NCBI RefSeq assembly: GCF_015999245.1
Contig: NZ_JAEAMR010000006.1
Location: forward strand, 80,758-144,757
Source of the DNA: Streptomyces sp. AV19
GTDB lineage: Bacteria; Actinomycetota; Actinomycetes; Streptomycetales; Streptomycetaceae
Reading direction: 5' to 3'
Length of the DNA: 64,000 bases
A program made the translations under genes and the position numbers. Positions 23,934-32,117 of this stretch are shown here, piece by piece. A model generated the notes under the pieces. That model was given only the letters and a program-made list of their open reading frames with translations, was not told where the DNA came from and did no database searches. How positions within the stretch are numbered: position 1 is the stretch's first letter; every line of letters starts with the position of its first letter.

Positions 23934-24661
23934 CCGTCCACGAGGCCGCGTACGACCGGTACTTCGGCCTGCTCAAGTCACCGGGGCGGCTCCGCACCGC
24001 GCCCGTGGTCGCGGCCGTGATCGGCGACCTGCCGCGCACGGGCCTCACCGAGGACGAGCGCACCGTCCTCGCCGAAGGGATGCACCTCGCCTCCCGCGTC
24101 GTCGCCGCCGCGCACCCCCGCGCGCCGTTCGACGCGGAGCCCGTCGACGGCCTCCCGGGCCCGCTGCGCCGCTGGAAGCTCGGCCACCAGGTGTTCCATC
24201 TGCTGCTCACGGCCATGAACTCCGGCCTGGACGACGCCCTGGCCGCCGCGCGGACCGCCGCGTGGCCGTCGCTGCTCCACGACATGGAGCAGCTGCGCCT
24301 GTTGTACGACGCCGCCACCGCGGCCATGGAGTACGCCGCGGATTTCCCCGCCGTCGCCTACCGGGACGGGGTCCGCCCCACCATGACGCCTCCCCATGTG
24401 CCTCCGGGGTTCTCCGGGGCATTCAACCGGGACCATCGCGTCATGGTCCGTCGCCTGCGCGGCCTCGAACGCGCCATGCGGACCCTGCCCCCGGACGTCC
24501 CGGCCCTCGCGGCCGTCCACCGGGGAGCGGCCGCCCTGCAAGGTGCCCAGTGCCGCAACCGCCGTCATCATGCGCGGATCTGCCGGCGGTGCGTGCCGGG
24601 CGGCGCGTCGCTGCTGCGACTCCACTTCGCCCGGGAGGATCCGGCGTGCGACACCGGCTGA
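23930..24661 (+). CDS. Unknown protein, VRPTM family, in the decarboxylase operon
   Basis: A 243-aa, mostly helical protein starting at the GTG at 23930, which overlaps the decarboxylase stop. It shares RW-x2-GH, a WP pair, and Y-x3-VRPTM-x-PP-x2-P-x2-FSGA with the protein at 14116-15261. The C-terminal part is Cys/His rich (AQCRNRRHHARICRRC). Conserved His and Arg could bind a cofactor such as heme or iron, but no catalytic family was recognised. Its tail overlaps the start of the fusion gene by 16 bases. The coupling strongly suggests that it acts in the same pathway as the two decarboxylases. Confidence 0.65.
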   Translation: MTVHEAAYDRYFGLLKSPGRLRTAPVVAAVIGDLPRTGLTEDERTVLAEGMHLASRVVAAAHPRAPFDAEPVDGLPGPLRRWKLGHQVFHLLLTAMNSGLDDALAAARTAAWPSLLHDMEQLRLLYDAATAAMEYAADFPAVAYRDGVRPTMTPPHVPPGFSGAFNRDHRVMVRRLRGLERAMRTLPPDVPALAAVHRGAAALQGAQCRNRRHHARICRRCVPGGASLLRLHFAREDPACDTG

Positions 24662-27441
24662 GCGACCATCTGGACGATGTCACCACCCCGGCCGTCGACG
24701 AGATCGACGGCATCGACGCCCGGACGGGCCTGCGGCTCCTGGACGAGTTGCTCGACGAGGCCGTGTGGCTGGACCACTGCGCGTTCGTCAGCGCGTCGTT
24801 CGGCCCGGCACCGCCCTGGCTCCGCCATGAACCGGTCTCCGCCTGGCACCCCGTGCCCGCGCCAACTCCCCGCGCACGGCCGGGCGTTCCGGGCCCGCGC
24901 CGCGTCTGCGTCTCGTTCGCGCCCGAGCACGGCACGAACGTCCACGACTGGGCCCGTGCGCACGGCTATCTGCTGCTCGCCCCGGAGCCCGGGGTCACCG
25001 CCCGGGCCGCGGACAAGATCCGTGTGCTGGAGCTGTTCTCGGCGGCGGGCGTGCCCGCCCCGTCCTTTGTGCTCGTCCCGGCGGCCGGGCGGGCACCGGC
25101 GCGGGCGTACTGGGACGACCGGTGGCCCGGGGCGGTGGTCCAGCGCCGGGAGAACAATCTCATCGGCCGGGGCACTGTATCCGTCAACTCCCCCGCCGAA
25201 CTGGACCGTTGCCTGTCCGCCTGGCCGGACGAGCCCCTGCGGCTGAGCCGTCGGGCCTCCGGGATCTCCCTGACCGTCAGCGCGTGCGCCGGGCCGGACA
25301 GGACCGTCGTCTCGGCCGTCTCCCACCAGCTGGTGGGACTGCCGGAGCTCGCCGCCTCCTGGGGACAGCACTGCGGCAACCGGCTCGTGCACCCCGGCGA
25401 CCTTCCCGAGGGGCTGTACGCGCAGGCGCGCGACGCGGCCCGCCGCGTGGGCGAGGTGCTGCGCGCCCACGGTTTCCGGGGCGTTTTCGGCCTGGACCTC
25501 GTCGAGGACGGCGGACGGCTCCTCGCCATCGAGGTCAACCCCCGCTTCCAGACGGTCGTCTCACTCGTCCAGGCCGCCGAGCGCGCCGCGGGACTGCTGC
25601 CGTCCCTGGGGCTGCACATCCTCTCCTTCCTCCTGCCCGCGCTGCCCCCGTCCGCGTCACGGGCGCTGCCGCCGGGCCGCCGCCGCCCGAGCCAACTGGT
25701 CGTCCACGCCGCCGAGGACACCACGGTGCGCGCTCTCCCGCCGGCCGGGCGCTACCGCCACGACAGCCGGACGGCGACCGGCCCGCTCCCCGCGCCTCCC
25801 GACCTCGCCGGGCTCGGCGACGACGAGTCCCTGTGGTGGGTCATCGCCCGCCCGGGCCCGGTCGCCGCCGGCCAGGAGCTCGCCCTGCTCCAGTTCGCGC
25901 ACCCCGTGGCCGGCCTCGAACCCCGGCCCCGCCTCCCCCTCGGCGCCCGGGTCTGGACCGCCGCCTTCCGCGAACGGACCGCGACCGGGGCCGAGGAGCC
26001 GGCTCCGCCCCCGCTCCGCCTGGCCGAGGAACCCATGCGCGAGGCGGGCCGGCACGCGATCGACCTCGTCGTCGCCCGGTTCACGGGCGCGCGCGACCGC
26101 CCGCCCCTGCGCGTCCCCCCGCCCGACGCCCTGCGGGCCGCCCTGGACGAACCCCTGCCCGAGGACGGCACCGACGACCTGTGCGCCGTCCTCGACCGCG
26201 TCACCCGGGACGCCCTCGGCGAGGCCACCCGTCTCGACCACCCCCGCAGCTTCGCCTTCACCCCCGCCACCGGCAACTTCCCCGCCGTGCTCGCCGACGC
26301 CCTCGCCTCGGCCCACCTGTCGGTACCGGGAGCGTGGCTCGTCGGGGCCGGACCCACCCAGCTCGAACTCACCACCCTGGACTGGCTCAAGACGCTCCTC
26401 GGACTCCCCGGGGAGACCGGTGGCCTCTTCGTCAGCGGCGGCTCCGTGGCCAACCTCACCGCCCTGGCCGTCGCCCGCGACCACCTGCTCGGCGACGACC
26501 GGACCGGTGCCCGCCTCTACTGCTCCGCCCAGGCCCACCCGTCGGTCGCCCGCGCGGCCCACCTCGTCGGCCTCACCCGCGACCAGCTCTCCGTCGTGCC
26601 GACCGACGACGCCCTCCGTCTGGACCCGGTGAACCTCGCCCGGCGCATTGCCCACGACCGGGCCGCCGGCCTGCGGCCGTTCGCCGTGGTCGGCACCCTC
26701 GGCACCACCGGGACCGGCGCTGTCGATCCCCTCGACGCCCTGGCCGACCTCTGCGCCCGGGAGGGGCTCTGGTTCCATGTCGACGGCGCCCACGGCGCGG
26801 CGGCCGCCGCCACCGCGCGGGGCCACGGCCTGCGTCCCGCGCTGCGCCGCGCCGACTCCCTCACCGTCGACCCGCACAAGTGGCTCTTCCAGCCCTACGA
26901 GATCGGGTGCGTGCTGCTGCGCCGCCCCGAACTGCTGCGCGCCACCTTCGACTTGACCCGCCACGCCCTGGACAGCGACTACCTCGGCCCCACCGTTCCC
27001 CGGGGAGCGGAGGTGAACCTCTCCGACCACGGCCCCCAACAGAGCCGTGGACTGCGCGCGTTGAAGCTGTGGCTGTCACTGAAGACCTTCGGCGCGCGGG
27101 CCTTCCGGCAGGCGATCGACCACGGCATGGACCTGGCGGAGCACGCGGCCGCCCTGATCGCGGCCCACCCCGAGCTGAGCCTGGTCACCCCGCCCGGCCT
27201 CGCCGTCCTCACCTTCCGCTACCACCCGGCGGACGTGCCGCCCGGCTGGGACGCCGACCGCGCGCAGGAACACATCAGCCGGGCCGTCTGCGCACAGAGC
27301 GAGGCCCTGCTGCTCACCACCCGGGTGCACGGCGCCACGGTGCTCCGGATGTGCACCGTCAACCCCACCAGCACCCGGGACGATGTCGCGTACGTCCTCG
27401 ACCAAGCGGTCTGCCACGGGGCGTCGTTGGCGCGCCCCTGA
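24646..27441 (+). CDS. ATP-grasp ligase fused to a PLP-dependent decarboxylase
   Basis: A 931-aa two-enzyme fusion. Residues about 95-330 are an ATP-grasp domain: ADKIRVLELFSAAGVPAPSF, VVQRRENNLIGRGT, GVFGLDLVEDGGRLLAIEVN with metal ligands near Asp284, Glu296 and Asn298. Residues about 465-931 are a group II decarboxylase: VSGGSVANLTAL, CSAQAHPSVARA, WFHVDGAHGAAA (Asp713) and TVDPHKWLFQPYE (PLP Lys745). The linker has a beta-rich segment. The GTG at 24646 follows GGGAGG and lies within the preceding gene. ATP-grasp enzymes join a carboxylate to an amine via an acyl phosphate, so the protein may make an amide or dipeptide and decarboxylate it, or use the amine as partner. Confidence 0.85.
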   Translation: MRHRLSDHLDDVTTPAVDEIDGIDARTGLRLLDELLDEAVWLDHCAFVSASFGPAPPWLRHEPVSAWHPVPAPTPRARPGVPGPRRVCVSFAPEHGTNVHDWARAHGYLLLAPEPGVTARAADKIRVLELFSAAGVPAPSFVLVPAAGRAPARAYWDDRWPGAVVQRRENNLIGRGTVSVNSPAELDRCLSAWPDEPLRLSRRASGISLTVSACAGPDRTVVSAVSHQLVGLPELAASWGQHCGNRLVHPGDLPEGLYAQARDAARRVGEVLRAHGFRGVFGLDLVEDGGRLLAIEVNPRFQTVVSLVQAAERAAGLLPSLGLHILSFLLPALPPSASRALPPGRRRPSQLVVHAAEDTTVRALPPAGRYRHDSRTATGPLPAPPDLAGLGDDESLWWVIARPGPVAAGQELALLQFAHPVAGLEPRPRLPLGARVWTAAFRERTATGAEEPAPPPLRLAEEPMREAGRHAIDLVVARFTGARDRPPLRVPPPDALRAALDEPLPEDGTDDLCAVLDRVTRDALGEATRLDHPRSFAFTPATGNFPAVLADALASAHLSVPGAWLVGAGPTQLELTTLDWLKTLLGLPGETGGLFVSGGSVANLTALAVARDHLLGDDRTGARLYCSAQAHPSVARAAHLVGLTRDQLSVVPTDDALRLDPVNLARRIAHDRAAGLRPFAVVGTLGTTGTGAVDPLDALADLCAREGLWFHVDGAHGAAAAATARGHGLRPALRRADSLTVDPHKWLFQPYEIGCVLLRRPELLRATFDLTRHALDSDYLGPTVPRGAEVNLSDHGPQQSRGLRALKLWLSLKTFGARAFRQAIDHGMDLAEHAAALIAAHPELSLVTPPGLAVLTFRYHPADVPPGWDADRAQEHISRAVCAQSEALLLTTRVHGATVLRMCTVNPTSTRDDVAYVLDQAVCHGASLARP

Positions 27442-27473
27442 CCCCATCGCGGCAGTCAGGCACAAGGTCAGGG
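27436..27473. terminator. Inverted repeat between convergent genes
   Basis: CCCTGACC at 27436-27443 and GGTCAGGG at 27466-27473 form perfect 8-base arms with a 22-base loop. It lies in the 26-base gap between two convergent stops and slightly inside both genes, so may terminate in both directions. Confidence 0.45.
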
Positions 27474-28001
27474 AATCAGCAGCACCGACGGGCCGGTGAT
27501 CCGCCGCACCCCGCGCTCCATGGCGCACGCCGGGACGTCGAGGGTGAGCTGGACACCGGGCGAGAAGACCGCCCGGCCGGCGAACTTCCCCGACACCACC
27601 TTCCCCATGACCAACACCACGGCCTGGCCGACGATTTGCCGCACATTCCCCAGGGGGTAGGTCACCGCGCTCTTCTCGCCGGTGCTCCAGGTGATCTCCT
27701 CCACCGTGGTGGCCTCGGAGGTGAAGCAGCCGTTCGTCCCGCCGCCGCTGATCACGGACTTCGCCGAGGTGAGTCCGGGAACGGTGGACGTGCAGCGGTA
27801 GGCGCCCTCCCCGCCGATCCGCGTCTTCCGCGGCGCCAGGCTCAACCCGGGCGAGAAGTCAATCGTGTTGCTCCCTGCACAGCTGACCGCCGCCTTCTCC
27901 TCGCGCGCGTGTGCCGATGCTCCGGTGGCCCCCGCCACCGTCAGCCCCAGCGCCACGACGACGCTCCCCCACCTCCGCACCCACCCGGCCATCCGACTCA
28001 C
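27468..28001 (-). CDS. Small secreted protein
   Basis: A 177-aa protein with a Sec signal peptide (about residues 1-31: basic MSRMAGWVRRWG, hydrophobic core, cleavage near ASA-HA). The mature part is beta-rich, with cysteines at SCAG, YRCT, GCFT and PACA, enough for two disulfides. No enzyme motif is visible. Proteins like this are common, poorly characterised Streptomyces secreted proteins. It is convergent with the ATP-grasp/decarboxylase gene and transcribed independently. Confidence 0.65.
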   Translation of the reverse strand: MSRMAGWVRRWGSVVVALGLTVAGATGASAHAREEKAAVSCAGSNTIDFSPGLSLAPRKTRIGGEGAYRCTSTVPGLTSAKSVISGGGTNGCFTSEATTVEEITWSTGEKSAVTYPLGNVRQIVGQAVVLVMGKVVSGKFAGRAVFSPGVQLTLDVPACAMERGVRRITGPSVLLIP

Positions 28002-28172
28002 GACTCACCCTCCCCGGTCACCCCCGGCCCACCGCCGACACTGGGATCCTCCCAAACGCCGAGGCCCTCGACCGGCCGATGACACGCGTCCCCGGACCGG
28101 TTGGCGCACGGGCGGGCCGGGGAGCGCGCACGCCCCGCCGGCCGCCCCTTGCTGACGTATCGTCAGGTGACC

Positions 28173-28550
28173 TCAACGCCCATGGTGCACATGCTCGGTG
28201 ACACAGGTCGTCTCGCTGAACACCGCGACGTTGGGGTTCCCGCAGTTGTTGCTGTGCCCCGTGGCGTTCCAGGAAGCGACATGGGACAGCAGCCCGCCGT
28301 CCACGCGCTCGCCGCCCGACCGCTCCCCGTCCCCGTGGATGTGCTTGACCCGGCAGGTCGCCTTCACGCCGACGCTGCCGATGGGCGCTCCGCACTGATC
28401 GGCGTGTCCCGTGCTGCTGCTACTGCTCAGCACGGAGAGGACACCGCCCGTGATGTCCTCGCCCCCGCTCGCGGAGGCCGCACCCGCGCCGCCGCACACG
28501 GTGATCGCCGACAGTGCCAGCGCAGCCAGGATCCTGGAGCCACGAACCAT
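28173..28550 (-). CDS. Small secreted protein, Cys/His rich
   Basis: A 125-aa protein. The ATG at 28550 follows GAGGAAGAGGG; an earlier in-frame ATG at 28616 would put a charged region in front of the signal peptide and is unlikely. Residues 1-28 are a signal peptide (RILAALALSAITVCGGAG, cleavage near SA-SG). The mature part has two related halves, each with Cys, GHADQC/GHSNNC and HIHG/HVHHG, so may be an internal duplication binding metal. No known family was recognised. Confidence 0.6.
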   Translation of the reverse strand: MVRGSRILAALALSAITVCGGAGAASASGGEDITGGVLSVLSSSSSTGHADQCGAPIGSVGVKATCRVKHIHGDGERSGGERVDGGLLSHVASWNATGHSNNCGNPNVAVFSETTCVTEHVHHGR

Positions 28551-28661
28551 GCGAACGCCCTCTTCCTCGTGGTGCGTCCCTTCGGACGCGGACCGCCCGG
28601 CGCGGTCCGCTTGCACTAACCTCCGAAGATCGGAAAAGACACGCCCGCTCTCCGGCGCCGC

Positions 28662-30386
28662 TTACGGCGTCATCTCGTACGCCCCCGCCAGCGCCTCGAC
28701 CCACTCCCACACCCGCGCCGAGCGGGCCGCGTCGACGACCGGGCGGCGTACTGCGCCGAGCGCCCAGGTCTGCTGCTCCTCGGTGGCCGAGTCCTTGCCG
28801 TGCAGCTCGACGGCGTGGGCGGAGAAGTCGCGGACGAGCACGGCGAACAGCTCGTCGAGGACGTCCTCCCCGGCCCCGGTCGTCAACGCCGCCTGCTCCA
28901 GGATCAGCTGGCCGTGCACGACCAGGGCGAAGAGCTGGCCGACGGCCAGGAGGAGGTCCAGGTCGCGGCTCTGCTCCTCGTCGGGGGCCGCGGTGGTGAC
29001 GAACTCGCAGAGCGCGTCGGCCTGTTCGCGGAAGCGGGCGACGTTCGGCAGGTGGGCGTACGCGTCGTAGGCGGGCCGCCAGTCGTGGAAGCGCACCGAG
29101 CCCAGGCCGCGGGCCGGGCCCTGCTCGAAGAGGAACGTGTCGTCGGCCGCGTCCAGCCGCGTCGGCACGGACGGGTAGTCGGCGGGCGCCAGCAGGTGGT
29201 TGCGCAGGAACTTCAGGATGAGCGCGAGGTTGACGTGGACCGTGCCCTCCAGCTTCGGCAGGCCGCGGATCTCGGAGGCGGCCTGGGCGAAGTAGGTGTC
29301 CTTCTCGAAGCCCTTGGCCGCGATGACGTCCCACATGAGGTCGATGACCTTCTCGCCCTCGGTCGTCACCTTCATCTTCGTCATGGGGTTGAAGAGCAGG
29401 TAACGGCGGTCGTCGGGGCCGGCGGTGCGGAAGTAGTCGACGGCGCGGTCGCTGAAGAGCTTCATGCCGGCGAGCCGGACGTACGCGTCGGTCAACTCGC
29501 GGCGCACGTGCGGGAAGGCGGTGACGGGGCGGCCGTAGAGGACGCGGTTGTGCGCGTGGGTGACGGCCTCGTACATCGCGTGCTCGCAGATGCCGATGGA
29601 GGCGGTGCACAGGTTGAACTTGCCGACGTTGACGGTGTTCAGCGCGGCGTCGAACGCGGCGCGCCCGGTGTGCAGGACGTCCTCGGGAGCGACCGGGTAG
29701 TCCTCCAGCCGGAACTCGCTCACGTACTTCGACGAATCGACCACGTTCTTGACCAGGTGGTACGCCTCGTGGCGGCTGTCGGCGGCGAAGAAGACATAGC
29801 CGTCGGGGCCTTCGACGTCGGTGCGGCGGCCGAAGACGGAGACGAGGCCGGCCGCGTTGCCGTTGCCGATGTAGTACTTGGAGCCGGTGGCCCGGAAGCC
29901 GCCCTCGCCGTCGGGCTCCAGCAGCATGTCGGTCGAGTAGATGTCGGCGCCGTGGGTCTTCTCGGACAGGCCGAAGGCGAACACCTCACCCTGGTCGAGG
30001 AGTTCGGCGGCGCGGGCGCGGGCGGCGGCGTTGCCGCTCTGCCAGACCGGGCCGAGGCCGAGGATGGTGACCTGCCAGGCGTACCAGTAGTCGAGGCCGT
30101 AGAAGCCGAATATCTCGTTGAGGGCGGCGATGCGGGCGGTGTCCCACCGCTTGTCCGGGTGGCCGGAGGCATCCGCGGAGGGGGTGAGGAACGTCGCGAA
30201 CAGGCCCTCCTTCGCGGAGAATTCGAGGAAGTCCGCCAGCCAGGCGCGGGAGCGGTAGTCCTCGATCAGCCTGCGCTTGCCGCGGGTCTCGAACCAGTCG
30301 ACGGTCGCGCGCAGCAGCCTGCGGGTCTCGGGGTCGAAGTGCGCCGGGTCGTAGGTGCGCGGGTTGAGGAGGAGCGGGTCGGCCAT
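28662..30386 (-). CDS. Acyl-CoA dehydrogenase
   Basis: A 574-aa flavoprotein of the acyl-CoA dehydrogenase/oxidase superfamily, longer than the typical 380-400 aa because of an extended helical C-terminus. FGLSEKTHGADIYST near residue 137 and TGSKYYIGNGNAAGLVSVFG near 166 are the FAD/substrate beta-domain motifs. VHVNLALILKFLRNH near 382 lies in the last helical domain. It should introduce a trans double bond into an acyl-CoA. It is 44 bases downstream of the padR gene in the same direction, so it is probably under PadR control. Confidence 0.8.
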   Translation of the reverse strand: MADPLLLNPRTYDPAHFDPETRRLLRATVDWFETRGKRRLIEDYRSRAWLADFLEFSAKEGLFATFLTPSADASGHPDKRWDTARIAALNEIFGFYGLDYWYAWQVTILGLGPVWQSGNAAARARAAELLDQGEVFAFGLSEKTHGADIYSTDMLLEPDGEGGFRATGSKYYIGNGNAAGLVSVFGRRTDVEGPDGYVFFAADSRHEAYHLVKNVVDSSKYVSEFRLEDYPVAPEDVLHTGRAAFDAALNTVNVGKFNLCTASIGICEHAMYEAVTHAHNRVLYGRPVTAFPHVRRELTDAYVRLAGMKLFSDRAVDYFRTAGPDDRRYLLFNPMTKMKVTTEGEKVIDLMWDVIAAKGFEKDTYFAQAASEIRGLPKLEGTVHVNLALILKFLRNHLLAPADYPSVPTRLDAADDTFLFEQGPARGLGSVRFHDWRPAYDAYAHLPNVARFREQADALCEFVTTAAPDEEQSRDLDLLLAVGQLFALVVHGQLILEQAALTTGAGEDVLDELFAVLVRDFSAHAVELHGKDSATEEQQTWALGAVRRPVVDAARSARVWEWVEALAGAYEMTP

Positions 30387-30430
30387 GGAGGGTCGCCTTT
30401 CCGGCTGGAAGTCGATGGGTCGGGATGGGG

Positions 30431-30994
30431 TCAGTGCCCCGGACGCTCACGGATCCGGTGGAGGGTGGCGAGCACGTCGTCGAGCCAGGCGAGCGTCATC
30501 CGCTCGTAGGCGATGCCGCCGCGCAGCACGACGTGCTGCAACTCCCGTCCGGCGTCCGGCGTTCCGGGTGCCTCGGGCCCGGTGAAGTCGCGGATCTCCC
30601 CCGCGAGGTAGTGCGCGAGGCGCTCGGAGTGCACCGCGCGGTACCGCTCGACCTCGCGCATGAGGGCGGACGGGTCGTCGAAGGCCGCGCCGCGGATCTT
30701 CACGGCGAGGTCGTGCCGGACGCTCTCGGGCTCGATCGGCTCGTGCAGCCACGCGGAGAGGACCTTTCGGCCGGCGGCCGCGACCGAGTAGTGCTTCTTG
30801 TCCGGCCTGCCCTGCTGCGCCACCTCGCGCGCCGCGACCCAGCCGTCGCCCTCCATCCGCTTGAGGACGCGGTAGATCTGCTGGTGGGTCGCGGTCCAGA
30901 AGTAGCCGATGGACCGGTCGAACCGCCGGGCGAGCTCATAGCCGGAGCCCGGCTTCTCCAGCAGGGAGACGAGGATCGCGTGCTCGAGCGCCAT
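30431..30994 (-). CDS. PadR-family transcriptional regulator
   Basis: A 187-aa protein. The N-terminal winged helix ([20 protein letters not shown], then [20 protein letters not shown]) and the long C-terminal helical dimerisation domain ending HRIRERPGH are typical of PadR. The ATG at 30994 is 13 bases from a dyad with ATG...CAT geometry. It likely represses its own operon, which includes the acyl-CoA dehydrogenase. Confidence 0.85.
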   Translation of the reverse strand: MALEHAILVSLLEKPGSGYELARRFDRSIGYFWTATHQQIYRVLKRMEGDGWVAAREVAQQGRPDKKHYSVAAAGRKVLSAWLHEPIEPESVRHDLAVKIRGAAFDDPSALMREVERYRAVHSERLAHYLAGEIRDFTGPEAPGTPDAGRELQHVVLRGGIAYERMTLAWLDDVLATLHRIRERPGH

Positions 30995-31006
30995 GCGTCG
31001 GATCCT

Positions 31007-31026
31007 CTATGCAACTCGTTTCATAG
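31007..31026. promoter_or_regulatory. PadR-type operator
   Basis: CTATG at 31007-31011 and CATAG at 31022-31026 form a perfect 5-base dyad with a 10-base spacer, matching the PadR consensus spacing (ATGT-N8-ACAT, i.e. ATG-N10-CAT). It lies just upstream of the padR start, where repressor binding would block transcription. Confidence 0.65.
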
Positions 31027-31193
31027 GCAAGGGGGGCCGGGTGGGTGAGACGCGGCTCACCCCACGGATACCGTCCGCCCTCAGGGGCCGGACGGCCCCC
31101 GGCGCCCTCCCGACCGGCCCTGGCGACGCCTCCGCGTGCGGGCCGGTCCGGGAAGACGATGCAGGCAGGCCCCGTCCCCCTTCGGAGCCAGTC

Positions 31194-31382
31194 ATGCGGA
31201 ACGTCACCACGACGCCGGCCATAGGTCTCACAGACGAGGAGCTCCGCGCCCTGGACGCCCACTGGCGCGCCGCGAACTACCTGGCCGTCGGGCAGATCCA
31301 CCTGATGGCGAACCCGCTGCCGAGGCAGCCGTTGCGCCCCGAGCGCATCAAGCCCCGGCTGCTCGGCCACTACGGGACGGCG
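31194..31382 (+). pseudogene. Phosphoketolase gene, N-terminal remnant
   Basis: From the ATG at 31194 the frame reads [30 protein letters not shown] and [15 protein letters not shown], the characteristic first 60 residues of xylulose-5-phosphate/fructose-6-phosphate phosphoketolase (WRAANYLxVGQIYLxxNPLL, KxRLxGHWGTxPG). Homology stops at GHYGT; the remaining roughly 730 residues are missing and the frame runs on into unrelated sequence to 31550. Confidence 0.7.
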
Positions 31383-31468
31383 GCGCGCCGGGCCTTCTCC
31401 GCCGAAGCTCCTTTGGCATGCTTCTGCAGTCGTGAGAACAGGCCACCCATCAGGGCAAGGAGCTCGAC

Positions 31469-32107
31469 GTGCAGGAGCAGGGCCCGGATCGGACGGATTA
31501 CGGCGCCCGGCGGTCGGCCGACCTGCTCCGTCTGGCCCGTACCGCTCTGAGCGGTGCCACCGCCGTCCTGGCCCGCTCCGCGGCGGGCGGCGAGAAGGGG
31601 ATGGCCGCCGTCGACAGGGCCCTCGGGGAGCTCTGGGAGACGGCGGAGGATCTCGCCTCGACGGGCCCGGCCGCGGGCGTCGCCCCGGAGGCCGACGTGC
31701 GCACCGTCATCACCGGCATGTACGTCGGTGAGGACGTGGGGCGCATGGCCGTGCTGGCGCGCCAGGTGGGTGACATCGCCTGGGCCCGCCGGTCGAAGCC
31801 ACCGCTTCCCGCGTCCGTCGGGGATCCCCTGCGGGACATGGGTGAAGCCTGTCTGGGCCTGATCGACCGGGCTCACGACTCCGTCGCCTCCCCGGCCCGC
31901 GGCGCGGTCACCGATGCCCAGCTGGCGGACGTCGAGGACCGGCAGGAACGCCTGTGCCACACCTTGCTCTCCGGAAGCGCCGCGCTCGGTGTCATGGACG
32001 CGGTGGACGTGGCGGTGCTGGGCCGCTGCTACGCCGAGTGCGCCCAGCGCGCCGCCGCCGTGGCCGCGCACGTCGCCCTGCTGCGGAGGACCGCGCCGCG
32101 GGGCTGA
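31469..32107 (+). CDS. PhoU-domain protein
   Basis: A 212-aa all-helical protein with two PhoU-like three-helix units. The first contains [20 protein letters not shown] and the second [28 protein letters not shown]-like motifs are metal-binding E/D helices in PhoU, which regulates phosphate uptake and the PhoR kinase. The GTG at 31469 has AAGGAG six bases upstream. There are no pst or pho genes nearby, and the protein directly follows the phosphoketolase remnant. Confidence 0.65.
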   Translation: MQEQGPDRTDYGARRSADLLRLARTALSGATAVLARSAAGGEKGMAAVDRALGELWETAEDLASTGPAAGVAPEADVRTVITGMYVGEDVGRMAVLARQVGDIAWARRSKPPLPASVGDPLRDMGEACLGLIDRAHDSVASPARGAVTDAQLADVEDRQERLCHTLLSGSAALGVMDAVDVAVLGRCYAECAQRAAAVAAHVALLRRTAPRG

Positions 32108-32117
32108 AGGACGCGCG

